DNA from: Sphingobacterium sp. UT-1RO-CII-1
Lineage (GTDB): Bacteria > Bacteroidota > Bacteroidia > Sphingobacteriales > Sphingobacteriaceae
Direction: 5' to 3'
DNA length: 64,000 nucleotides
Assembly (NCBI RefSeq): GCF_026711005.1
Contig: NZ_JAPPVJ010000003.1
Coordinates: 310,001-374,000 of the forward strand
Under the pieces are notes generated by a model. The model saw only the letters and a list, made by a program, of their open reading frames with translations. It did not search any database and had not been told where the DNA came from. Made by a program: the position numbers and the translations under genes. Below, piece by piece: positions 44,516 to 53,299 of this stretch; the stretch's first letter is position 1, and each line of letters begins with the position of its first letter.

Positions 44516-45436
44516 TTAAAATAAAACATCTAGATGCAACTCACTTTTCTTACCTTCCACCCCCGGTGTAAAATCATCAGGAACAACCGTACCTTTCAAA
44601 ACTTTCCCTTGCTCATTCAACATAATAAAATTCAATGTCCAATTTCCGGTCATCGTATAGTTCACTCGGCCTTCATACGTACCATCTTCTTTCTGAGTAA
44701 GATCTTGATTATTTGGTGATGAGTGATTGCCCATGGATGGTTCAGGCATACGCGGATCTAACCGCAATGTATACCCTTGTGCCTCTTGATAAATAGGGAA
44801 AGTGGCTTCGCCATATTCCTGTTCTATTTCATAATTCTCCTGGCTATAAATACCTGCCACCAATGTATTCTCACCTACCTTTGGACTTTGTGGGGCTATC
44901 AAAGCAATAATATACTCACGTTCATCCCTACCCAGAAAAGAAGTCATATTTAAGTTCTTATTTTGTTGTTCTCTAACAATAACATCTTGCCTAGCTTTAG
45001 ATATAGTCCCGTCAACTGTAAGATTAATTTCAAACGCCCACTTTCCGTTGTCATCACTCCTTTCAGTAAACACTACATAGCCTTCCAAAAAATCGTCCCC
45101 CGAGTTATAAACCATCTCTTGCAAATGCGGACAGGAAGATAACTGCTCATTTTCACCTATCCTTATCGGTGTAAAACTCACAACTGCTCCCTTAACCTTT
45201 TCATTACTAATCTTATCGTAAACCTTTAAGCGTATATCATTATACCCCTTATAAAAAGTACCATTTAGGGCCTCCACACTAATTTTATGAGATTCTGTTT
45301 GTAAAACCGCAGCTTCTTCAAACTCGCTATATACCGGCACCTCCTGATCTATTTCTGCTTCATAGTCTGTTTTACTTTTCGTACATGATAAAAACATAAA
45401 AAACAACAGGATAAGAAAAAGTAGATTTACTTTCAT
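44516..45436 (-). CDS. YtkA/FixH-like two-domain lipoprotein, putative copper chaperone
   Basis: A 306-residue lipoprotein (start MKVNLLFLILLFFMFLSC, lipobox LSC). The preceding codons MTC (from 45445) are likely not translated. Two related beta-sandwich domains follow. Domain 1 (about 45-165) contains SSCPHLQEMVYN; domain 2 (about 175-305) contains RMPEPSMGNHSSPNN (M233, M238, H241 counting from the longer start) and GTYEGRVNYTMTGNWTLNF, the usual YtkA/FixH end pattern. YtkA-like proteins are linked with copper handling for oxidases. It is 3 nt upstream of the OprC-like receptor gene. The Met/His cluster could receive copper from the receptor. Confidence 0.72.
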   Translation of the reverse strand: MKVNLLFLILLFFMFLSCTKSKTDYEAEIDQEVPVYSEFEEAAVLQTESHKISVEALNGTFYKGYNDIRLKVYDKISNEKVKGAVVSFTPIRIGENEQLSSCPHLQEMVYNSGDDFLEGYVVFTERSDDNGKWAFEINLTVDGTISKARQDVIVREQQNKNLNMTSFLGRDEREYIIALIAPQSPKVGENTLVAGIYSQENYEIEQEYGEATFPIYQEAQGYTLRLDPRMPEPSMGNHSSPNNQDLTQKEDGTYEGRVNYTMTGNWTLNFIMLNEQGKVLKGTVVPDDFTPGVEGKKSELHLDVLF

Positions 45437-45487
45437 ACAAGTCATATTATTTAAAGATTTAAATGCTCTACCACAAAGCTTAGATTA

Positions 45488-45520
45488 TTATAAAAGGTCT
45501 GGCACAGTCTCCTTTTATAA
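45488..45520. repeat. inverted repeat between the two copper-type transcripts
   Basis: TTATAAAAGG and CCTTTTATAA form a perfect 10-nt inverted repeat around 13 nt. It lies between the 122-residue gene and the YtkA-like gene, both on the minus strand. It may be a weak terminator, an attenuator or a site for a metal regulator. Confidence 0.5.
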
Positions 45521-45665
45521 AATCAAAAATCTTTTTCGTTAAAATGTTAAATGAATAAATACCTGAGATATATACCACATATCAAAATACTTCCATTTAA
45601 AAAGAAGTACACTATCCAATCACATGAATAAAATATGGATATAACTATGTTTAAATGAAATTAAA

Positions 45666-46034
45666 CTAACTAATAGGGGGGCGAAAAACAGAAATATTAT
45701 AATTATAACGGTAATCAGTAGAATAAAAAGAAAGGCTACTTTTCGTAACATCTAACAGAGGGTCGGACATTAAAAAATCAACATATTCAGGAGTTACATA
45801 CAGCGAACTATACTCGTACACCAATAGATTTTTTTTAGTTCCTTCCTTTTCGTGTTCCGCTACTTTCTTCATCAACACACACTGACCGTCACAGTGCAAT
45901 TCAGGTAAATCGATGTTCATACACTTTGCTAAGTATTCTGGCAAATGCAACTGATAGTCCAAAGTCATGATACTGCGATAAAACGATTGCAGTGTCAAAA
46001 CGACTAAAAGAATATATGCACAACAACGGATCAA
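45666..46034 (-). CDS. small Cys/His-rich membrane-anchored protein, second paralogue (122 aa)
   Basis: A 122-residue protein of the same kind as the one at 42151-42516. It has an N-terminal hydrophobic segment (CCAYILLVVLTLQSF), then C38-x8-HCDGQC (H47, C48, C52) followed by VLMKKV, and a C-terminus ending FRPPIS. The shared elements are the first cysteine, the HCxGxC core, the L/M-KK run and the proline-rich end, so the two are paralogues that bracket the receptor and lipoprotein. It is the first gene of the minus-strand cluster. A CAAATATA sequence (reverse of TATATTTG) at 46069-46076 may be its -7 box. Confidence 0.72.
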   Translation of the reverse strand: MIRCCAYILLVVLTLQSFYRSIMTLDYQLHLPEYLAKCMNIDLPELHCDGQCVLMKKVAEHEKEGTKKNLLVYEYSSLYVTPEYVDFLMSDPLLDVTKSSLSFYSTDYRYNYNISVFRPPIS

Positions 46035-46404
46035 AACTACTTTACCTTTATTTTTAAATGATTTGTGCCAAATATAAATAATACATAGAAGGTTTAAAAG
46101 GTATTTATTTGTTTTTATAGAAAATCGTTGTCAAAAATAAAACTCCAAATACAAAAAAGATTACTCTTAAGGATATTAAAGTCACTTCAATGATATTGGT
46201 CTATACAGATAAAACGGCAATATTTCAACCTATGGTCTATAAAAAAACGTATACCTAGAACAAAAAAACAACCTTTTTTCACAGATTTTAAAACCAATCC
46301 TTGCCTACTCCTTTGTCATATTTTTGTCTTAAAACCATTAGTACTAAACCCTACTCATCAATAATTATTAACATTGCTCTTATTTATAATAATTCTAAAT
46401 AACA
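46035..46404. other. 370-nt AT-rich divergent intergenic region
   Basis: It lies between the copper-type cluster (minus) and the ECF sigma gene (plus). It contains the box at 46069-46076 and, on the plus strand, TATTTTTG at 46319-46326, a possible -7 element for the sigma factor gene. I see no palindrome of Fur or metal-regulator type, and no coding frame. Confidence 0.5.
46069..46076 (-). promoter_or_regulatory. candidate -7 promoter box for the copper-type cluster
   Basis: On the minus strand this reads TATATTTG, matching TAnnTTTG, about 34 nt before the start codon at 46034. No clear -33 TTTG is present at the expected distance, so the call is tentative. Confidence 0.35.
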
Positions 46405-47022
46405 ATGAGTAATTCACTACTTGATAATCAAATACTGGAATTAATTGCAGATGGTGATCATCAGGCTTTCCATGAACTGTTTCGTCGCCACTATGCCAAA
46501 TTGTGTAGCTTTGCCAATCAAGTTTGTAACGACAGCCAACAAGCAGAAGATATTGTTCAAGATTTTTTCCTTAACCTTTGGCATAAACGGGATCAAATTA
46601 TCATTAAATATACTTTTAAAGCCTATGCCTATCGCTCTGTTCACAATGCTACAATCAATTATTATCAAAGAAATAAGTTTAAACATGTAGAATTACAGCC
46701 CGATGATACAGCAGAAGCATTTGCCATTCCAGATAATGGTTTAGACTATGAGGAAAGAGAACATATATATAGTTGTTTAGAGTTAGCTGTCGAAGAATTA
46801 CCAAAACAATGCAGAAAAATTTTTAAATTGATATATTTCGAAAACCACTCCTACGCACAGGCCGCTAACCAACTTGGTCTTTCAATTAATACAATTAAAG
46901 TACAAATGAACAGAGCGTATACGCGAATACGAGAACAATTTGAAAAAGACCACAAAATATATGCTAGCTTACTCTTCCTGCTGATATACCTTCTCGAAGA
47001 AAAAACGGGGTGTATTTTATAA
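46405..47022 (+). CDS. ECF RNA polymerase sigma factor (FecI-like)
   Basis: A 205-residue sigma-70 factor of the ECF class. Region 2 is visible as FHELFRRHYAKLCSFANQVCNDSQQAEDIVQ, where the second half DSQQAEDIVQDFFLNLW is the -10 binding stretch. Region 4 is ELPKQCRKIFKLIYFENHSY, then AQAANQLGLSINTIKVQMNR, the helix-turn-helix for -35 recognition. The tail is hydrophobic. Followed 133 nt later by a FecR-type anti-sigma gene and a SusC with STN domain, so it is the effector of a cell-surface signalling pathway: ligand binding outside is relayed through STN and FecR to this factor. It probably drives its own operon. Confidence 0.93.
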   Translation: MSNSLLDNQILELIADGDHQAFHELFRRHYAKLCSFANQVCNDSQQAEDIVQDFFLNLWHKRDQIIIKYTFKAYAYRSVHNATINYYQRNKFKHVELQPDDTAEAFAIPDNGLDYEEREHIYSCLELAVEELPKQCRKIFKLIYFENHSYAQAANQLGLSINTIKVQMNRAYTRIREQFEKDHKIYASLLFLLIYLLEEKTGCIL

Positions 47023-47155
47023 AAACGCCTCTTCTTCATTTAAAAACACAAAAATACAAAACAAAAACAAACTGATAAACAGCGTTTTATAAATTTATTT
47101 ATAATCAGTTTAAATAAACGTAATACAAAACTAAGCTTTCTGTGTCTTAGGAGTA

Positions 47156-48172
47156 GTGAAAGCAGAAAATAAATATTTATTAAGTACAATCAGTGAAATC
47201 GAGTGGGCACTCGTACTGCAGGTACTAGATGGTCGCATCCAGGAAACTGACCGTTTATTTCAGGATTGGTTGGCTGAAAAGGAGGAGAATAGTTTGTTTT
47301 ACAACGCAATTCAGGAAAGCCTGAAACCTAATGCGCTTCAACACTTCGAATTCAACACCGAACAGCAACTATATAACATACAGAAAGAAATAAGCCATAA
47401 AAAAACTACCTGGAGAAGAAGTTGGCGCCTATGGCGTATAACAGCCGCAGCCGCATGTCTCTTATTCGTTACAATTGGAGCAACATTATTTTTCAAATCT
47501 GAGAATAATAAAAATACACCCCAGATATCGTTGCACAGCACTACCCCCCTAGACACAATACGACTAGAAGACGGGTCAATGGTGTGGCTAAATGAGAAAA
47601 GCTCTTTATCCTTAGCTGCCGACTTCGGAAAAAAAGACCGTAAAGTGATTCTACATGGTGAAGCCTATTTTGAAGTTGTAAAAGATAAAACAAAACCATT
47701 TATCGTACAGGTTGACGATGCAAATGTTCGTGTCACTGGTACATCCTTCTCTATCGATGCTCGAGAGGCTAAAAAAGTAATAACAACAACATTATATAGT
47801 GGTGGAATCATTTTCTCAACGTCAAAAATAGCTGATATCACCCTAATACCTCAACAACGCATAGTCTATTCTCCAACCACTGGAAAAGCAACCATAGAAT
47901 CACTAAACCGTCATATAACATCACCAACTTGGAGGCTGGACCAAGTAATACTCGAAGACATGCCATTAGCCGAGTGTATGACTATTCTAGCCGAATGGAA
48001 TCAATTGGAGGTAAAGTATGCTGAAGAAAGGTTAAAGCTGATTCCATTTAATGGAACATTGACACGTTCAAACTCATTAGAAGAGTGCCTAAAAATGTTA
48101 GAAGCCACCAAAAAAGTTAGACTAAAATTGCTAAACAACGAAGTCTATGTTATGCCGGCAAAACAAAAATAA
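47156..48172 (+). CDS. FecR family anti-sigma factor, GTG start
   Basis: A 338-residue inner-membrane anti-sigma protein. The cytosolic N-terminal part (about 1-88) binds the sigma factor, a single helix lies near ITAAAACLLFVTIGATLFF, and the periplasmic FecR domain has LEDGSMVWLNEKSSLSLAAD, GEAYFEVVKDKTKPFIVQVD and VRVTGTSFSID. A C-terminal DUF4974-type domain follows (FNGTLTRSNSLEECLKMLEA). The start is GTG, preceded by TAGGAG at 47148-47153, an unusually good Shine-Dalgarno for this window. It transmits the signal from the STN domain of the SusC encoded 45 nt downstream. Confidence 0.93.
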   Translation: MKAENKYLLSTISEIEWALVLQVLDGRIQETDRLFQDWLAEKEENSLFYNAIQESLKPNALQHFEFNTEQQLYNIQKEISHKKTTWRRSWRLWRITAAAACLLFVTIGATLFFKSENNKNTPQISLHSTTPLDTIRLEDGSMVWLNEKSSLSLAADFGKKDRKVILHGEAYFEVVKDKTKPFIVQVDDANVRVTGTSFSIDAREAKKVITTTLYSGGIIFSTSKIADITLIPQQRIVYSPTTGKATIESLNRHITSPTWRLDQVILEDMPLAECMTILAEWNQLEVKYAEERLKLIPFNGTLTRSNSLEECLKMLEATKKVRLKLLNNEVYVMPAKQK

Positions 48173-48217
48173 CACAGCCCATACATTATGAAATTTACGT
48201 TCTTAATTTAAACACAA

Positions 48218-51200
48218 ATGATTAAAAAACAACCATATATCAGGTCACTAAATGGCAGGGTAAAACTATCACGATACAAAATAAGAGTTATCGCACTCTC
48301 CTTATTCTGTATAATAGGATTGACGGCAACCGTAGTAAGTCAAACCATCAAAGTAGATGTCAAGAACACGCCAATATCAACTATACTTGATCAAATAAAA
48401 AAACAGAGTGGACTTTCACTTTTTTATAGTAGTGAAGATATAGATACCCACAAACGTGTCAATTTTAACTTCATAGGAAAAGAAGCTGATGCAGCATTAA
48501 AACAATTACTAGGTCTTGATTATGTTATAACACATAGCGGACACCAGGCGCTATCAATAGCTTATCAACCCCAACCCAAAAAGAAAACAACCCGTATTTC
48601 CGGAGCCATACAGGACAGGTCTGGGCAACCGATAGAAGGTGTGACTCTCCAACTCAGTAATAAATCCATGGGGGCATTCACAGGAAGAGATGGACAGTTT
48701 TCACTGTCATCTATGCCAGGCGATGAACTCTCTATCTCATTTGTAGGTATGCAACGCCAAGTCATCGAAATTCCAACTCAGGACACAACGATTCTCGTAA
48801 TAATGCAGCCTTCAAACCTTACGGTAAGTGATGTGGTGGTTACCGGCTATCAAGAGCTGCAACGAAAACAAGTAGTAGGGTCAATATCTTCTCTAAGTCC
48901 TAGTAGCCTTACTCAACTAGGAGCAGTAAGTGTTGATCAAATGTTACAGGGGCGTATACCTGGCATGACTGTAACAGGTATTATCGGCAATCCCGGAGCT
49001 CCACCAAAAATCAGAATCAGAGGAACCTCCAGTATTACAGGGGATCAAGAACCAATATGGGTAGTCGATGGAGTAATTTGGGAAGACCCTATACCTATCA
49101 GAAACCGCGATCTAGCAACAGCTGACGACCTGACATTACTAAATATGGTCGGAAGCAGTATAGCGGGTCTAAATCCAAATGATATCGAGTCCATTGATGT
49201 ATTAAAGGATGCGTCAGCTACAGCAATATATGGAGTACGTGCAGTCAATGGTGTTATTGTAGTAACGACCAAGCAGGGAAAAACAGGAGAAACACGCGTC
49301 AATTATTCTGCCGATGTACAGATTCGTGCTAGACCCAACTATGGACAGGTAGATGTTATGAATGCCGCACAACGACTGCGTACATCTGAAGAATTATTTG
49401 CAGCAAACATCCTATCTACCACTCGCTCTAATAAAATTGGATGGGAAGGAGCATACTTGGACTATACGGCTAAAAACATCTCTAAAGAAGAGTTTGATCA
49501 ACGTCTCCAAAATATGGCTACAATGAATACAAATTGGTTCGACGAACTATTTACTAATTCTTGGAGTCAGAATCATAACCTTAGCCTTAGTGGCGGTTCT
49601 CAACGCACCACCTACTTATTCTCTGGTAGTATCTACGACGAGAAAGCAAATGCAAAAGGTAGTGGACTTACACGTTATGCAGCAACAATGCGCTTAGGTA
49701 ACCAAATCACTGATCGTCTATATACAGATCTGAAAGTTGGAATTAACATTCGAGACAATAAGGGCTTTCACAAAAGTATAAACCCTTACACTTATGCAAT
49801 CAATACCAGCAGAGCTATTCCAGCCTATGACTCCAATGGCTTACCTTTCTTTTATGATATGGGAGCACCACAAAATGGAGGTTGGCTTAACTACAACATT
49901 TTCAACGAACTATCAACAACAGGGTCTACATTAAAAGCCAAAGAACTCCAAGCCCAACTCAATCTCCGCTATTCTATTTTAAAAAACTTACGATTTGAAA
50001 GTTTATTAGCTTACAATACAACCACAAGTAGAAACGAAATGTGGGCCGAAGAGCGCTCGCACTACATCAGCTATATACGAGGTTATCAGTACGGAGCTTT
50101 CTCACCTTCTACATCGCAATTTGATCGCAGTCCCTTACAAATGGGCGGTATTTTGGAAACTAACAGAATGGATCAATCAAGCTATACAGTAAGAAACCAG
50201 TTGTTTTATGATAAAGAATTCACTGGAGAACACCGACTTACTGTTCTAGCGGGTAATGAAATACGTAGTGTTGGTTACTATGGCGATGAACAAAAATTAC
50301 ATGGTTATTTCCACGATCGTGGTGGACTTATCGTAAATTTAGAAAACAAACAAGCTGAAAAAAATAAATACAATTTCACCAACAGACGTAATAATTATTT
50401 ATCTTATTATGGAATTGCAGACTACCGATATGCTAACCGATACATAGCCAACTTCAGTGCGCGTTATGACGGTTCCAATCTTTTTGGAAAAAACAGCAGA
50501 TTCCGTTATTCTCCAATCTGGTCCGCAGGAGCTAAATGGATCATCTCAGAAGAAAATTTCTTGCAGGACAGTAAGCTACTATCACACCTTGCGGTCAGAA
50601 TGTCCTACGGGTGGCAAGGCAATATCCGTTCAGATGCTTCACCATCATTAGTTGCGGAACAAAATAATGTAGATCCTCTCACTGGTAAATACTATTCAAG
50701 CATCCGCTACTTCCCCAACCCCGATCTTCGATGGGAGAAAAGCGCCACATTGAATGCAGGTTTAGAAATAGGTTTATTTAATAATAGGATAAACATAGCA
50801 GCTGACTATTACAACAAAAAAGGCAAAGATTTATTAATTGACCAAATAGTATCTTATACCAACGGTCGCAATACTGTATTAGTCAACGGTGGCGATATGT
50901 ATAATCGCGGAATAGAATTAAGTCTGAGCGCTTATGTCCTAAGAAACCAGCAATTCAGCTGGCACACGACACTGACCGGAGCAAATAACCGCAACCGCAT
51001 CACGCTTGCAAATGTCGAAGAATCATCTCGCCAAAACCGATATAATGGCCGTGCAGTTATTCAAGGAGATGCTTACGGAAGTCTATACTCCTACCGTTTT
51101 ATGGGATTAAATGAAAAAGGCTGGCCAACATTTTTAAATGAAGATGGCACCCAAGCGCACATGTCCACGTTAGATCAGGCAATACTCCTTAATTCAGGAA

Positions 51201-51796
51201 GCATCAATCCAGACCTTAGTGGAGGGTGGCATAACACATTCCGTTATAAAAACATCACCCTTGACCTGGCTATGGCCTTCAATTTTGGAAGTGTTAAAAG
51301 ACTACCCAAATACTATCCGAGTGAATCGATAGCATTCCCTTTTGATGTTGTCCAAAACTTCCCAGCCGAATATATTAACAGATGGAAACAACCCGGTGAT
51401 GAACAATTCAGTAATCTCCCGGTTTTAATGGATGTATTAGCACTTACACAAGGGAAAAATTCACCTCACAATTTCCCAACTCCCAATGGTTTCGTGTACG
51501 CGACTTCTACTCAAGCCGCACTTCACATGCATGAAATGTATAACAACAGTGACCTTCGTGTTATCAAAGCTGACTATGTTAGGCTACAAGCAATAAATGT
51601 CCACTATGACATGCCACAGAAATGGGTTGCCAGAACGCCTGTAAAAAGTTTGCGCATACGTTTATCTGCACAAAATATTGCTTTCTGGGCGGCAGATAAA
51701 GATCGTCTCTCCGGTAGAGACCCTGAAATCATTGATCAGCCAGACGCACTTCCTATTCCTAGAATATATAGTTTCGGTATTAATGCCGGTTTTTAA
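48218..51796 (+). CDS. SusC/RagA family TonB-linked outer membrane protein with STN signalling domain
   Basis: A 1,192-residue TonB-dependent transporter. In order: signal segment (IRVIALSLFCIIGLTATVVS), STN domain (about 45-115: VDVKNTPISTILDQIKKQSG, LSLFYSSEDID), carboxypeptidase-D-like domain (RISGAIQDRSGQPIEGVTLQ), TonB-box-like VSDVVVTGYQELQ, plug (MLQGRIPGMTVTG, IWVVDGVIWEDP, IESIDVLKDASATAIYG), and a barrel ending IPRIYSFGINAGF. STN domains couple outer-membrane binding to FecR. Although SusC proteins usually import glycans, the genes that follow (ChaN, HmuTUV, HmuS) argue for haem, an iron complex or haem-peptide as substrate. Confidence 0.92.
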   Translation: MIKKQPYIRSLNGRVKLSRYKIRVIALSLFCIIGLTATVVSQTIKVDVKNTPISTILDQIKKQSGLSLFYSSEDIDTHKRVNFNFIGKEADAALKQLLGLDYVITHSGHQALSIAYQPQPKKKTTRISGAIQDRSGQPIEGVTLQLSNKSMGAFTGRDGQFSLSSMPGDELSISFVGMQRQVIEIPTQDTTILVIMQPSNLTVSDVVVTGYQELQRKQVVGSISSLSPSSLTQLGAVSVDQMLQGRIPGMTVTGIIGNPGAPPKIRIRGTSSITGDQEPIWVVDGVIWEDPIPIRNRDLATADDLTLLNMVGSSIAGLNPNDIESIDVLKDASATAIYGVRAVNGVIVVTTKQGKTGETRVNYSADVQIRARPNYGQVDVMNAAQRLRTSEELFAANILSTTRSNKIGWEGAYLDYTAKNISKEEFDQRLQNMATMNTNWFDELFTNSWSQNHNLSLSGGSQRTTYLFSGSIYDEKANAKGSGLTRYAATMRLGNQITDRLYTDLKVGINIRDNKGFHKSINPYTYAINTSRAIPAYDSNGLPFFYDMGAPQNGGWLNYNIFNELSTTGSTLKAKELQAQLNLRYSILKNLRFESLLAYNTTTSRNEMWAEERSHYISYIRGYQYGAFSPSTSQFDRSPLQMGGILETNRMDQSSYTVRNQLFYDKEFTGEHRLTVLAGNEIRSVGYYGDEQKLHGYFHDRGGLIVNLENKQAEKNKYNFTNRRNNYLSYYGIADYRYANRYIANFSARYDGSNLFGKNSRFRYSPIWSAGAKWIISEENFLQDSKLLSHLAVRMSYGWQGNIRSDASPSLVAEQNNVDPLTGKYYSSIRYFPNPDLRWEKSATLNAGLEIGLFNNRINIAADYYNKKGKDLLIDQIVSYTNGRNTVLVNGGDMYNRGIELSLSAYVLRNQQFSWHTTLTGANNRNRITLANVEESSRQNRYNGRAVIQGDAYGSLYSYRFMGLNEKGWPTFLNEDGTQAHMSTLDQAILLNSGSINPDLSGGWHNTFRYKNITLDLAMAFNFGSVKRLPKYYPSESIAFPFDVVQNFPAEYINRWKQPGDEQFSNLPVLMDVLALTQGKNSPHNFPTPNGFVYATSTQAALHMHEMYNNSDLRVIKADYVRLQAINVHYDMPQKWVARTPVKSLRIRLSAQNIAFWAADKDRLSGRDPEIIDQPDALPIPRIYSFGINAGF

Positions 51797-51820
51797 AATT
51801 TATTATAGATAAAAATAAAC

Positions 51821-53296
51821 ATGATATTTTCAATGATAAATAAAAAGATCACCATATTGATCTTACTCCCTTTATTTGGTGCCTGCACAAAATTTATGGA
51901 GGAAACCTCTGCTGATATAGTAATCCCAGAATCCATCTCTCAATACGAGGAACTACTATATGGCGGTGGATATCCGGCTGGTAGTGCTGGTGTTTCCGCC
52001 GTAGACAGCTACAACAATCTCGATATAATGACTGATCTTGTCGGGTATAACCCAGTAGGAGGAACGTCCTCCCCATGGAATGCAGACAACATGACTTTTC
52101 GAGCTTTTTATAGATGGGAGGCAGATATGGAACAATGGAACTCCTCGCTTCTACATGGCATTTGGCAAAAAACCTATGCGGCAGTCATGGTCTGTAATAC
52201 TGTAATAAATGACCTCGAAACAGCACCTATCAAAACGTTTGAAAATCAAGAGTTCCGCGACCATGTACAAGGTCAAGCTTTTCTACTTCGTGCTTTTCAT
52301 CATTTCACACTTGCTACATTATTTGCAGAACCTTATCGCCCGGACATAGATAATGAAATGGGCATACCTATAAAACTTGAAGCAGGAGTTGTAAAAGGAG
52401 GAATAGCACGAAACACAGTGCATCAGGTGTTCAAACAAATTCGCAATGATATAGATAAAGGTTTGTCATTAATAGATAAGAAAACCTTTGACACGCCTTA
52501 CACCATTAATTATCGTGCCGGATTAGTGCTAGCAAGCCGAGTAGCCTTAGTTATGGAAGACTGGCAGTCGGTAATCAAATATGGTGAAGAATTCACAGAA
52601 ATACACCCTGCATTAGCTCCTTTAGAAGGAGCCTACAATGACAATAACCGCTTTATTCAAGCGAAGAATGTTGAAGTAGTTTTTCTTTATGGTGCTAGCA
52701 ACCCTGTCACATTACTTTATAATGGTCAACACCCAGGTTTTGTTGTAGACGACGCACTATTCGATCTGTACAAAAAAGATAAAAAAGAAACAGAAATAGA
52801 TTTACGTCCCACTTGGTTTTTCACTAAAAACTCCACAACGGGAGTTCCTTACCCTACAAAAAAACAAGGAACAGCAGGTGCCCGAGGCAATGCCTTCCGC
52901 AGTGCAGAAGTTTACCTAAACCTAGCAGAAGCCTATGCGAAAAAAGAAGAAAGGGCAAAAAGTGTACAAATATTAAACAAATTACGAAAAAACCGTATTC
53001 AAAACGCTATTAATTTAGCCGACGCAAACTGGAAAGGAGAAACACTAATGCAATTGGTCAAAAATGAACGCATCAGAGAGTTGTGTTTTGAAGATCAGAT
53101 ACGGTGGATGGACTTAAGAAGATTTCAAGAGACAGTACAGCATGAATGGCAATTAAATGGGCAACACTATAGAGTTGTTTTAACACCTGAGGATAAAGGG
53201 TATACATTACAAATTCCAAAAGCCGAACTGGACAGAAACCCTTTATTGAAAATGATTCAAAGACCGCAACGTCCCGTAGAAGTTTTAAATAATTAA
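51821..53296 (+). CDS. RagB/SusD family lipoprotein of the haem-type locus
   Basis: A 491-residue SusD-like surface lipoprotein, 24 nt after the SusC gene. The lipobox is LLPLFGAC, followed by TKFMEETSADIVIPESISQY. SusD helical tracts include GQAFLLRAFHHFTLATLFAE and the C-terminal NEVRIRELCFEDQIRWMDLR-like segment seen as NERIRELCFEDQIRWMDLRR. The first ATG at 51821 precedes MIFSMINKK; the ATG at 51833 (MINKKITILILLP) is an equally good lipoprotein start. It has several internal aromatic and His residues, but no haem-binding motif is evident. Its ligand is inferred from the operon. Confidence 0.92.
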   Translation: MIFSMINKKITILILLPLFGACTKFMEETSADIVIPESISQYEELLYGGGYPAGSAGVSAVDSYNNLDIMTDLVGYNPVGGTSSPWNADNMTFRAFYRWEADMEQWNSSLLHGIWQKTYAAVMVCNTVINDLETAPIKTFENQEFRDHVQGQAFLLRAFHHFTLATLFAEPYRPDIDNEMGIPIKLEAGVVKGGIARNTVHQVFKQIRNDIDKGLSLIDKKTFDTPYTINYRAGLVLASRVALVMEDWQSVIKYGEEFTEIHPALAPLEGAYNDNNRFIQAKNVEVVFLYGASNPVTLLYNGQHPGFVVDDALFDLYKKDKKETEIDLRPTWFFTKNSTTGVPYPTKKQGTAGARGNAFRSAEVYLNLAEAYAKKEERAKSVQILNKLRKNRIQNAINLADANWKGETLMQLVKNERIRELCFEDQIRWMDLRRFQETVQHEWQLNGQHYRVVLTPEDKGYTLQIPKAELDRNPLLKMIQRPQRPVEVLNN

Positions 53297-53299
53297 AAT

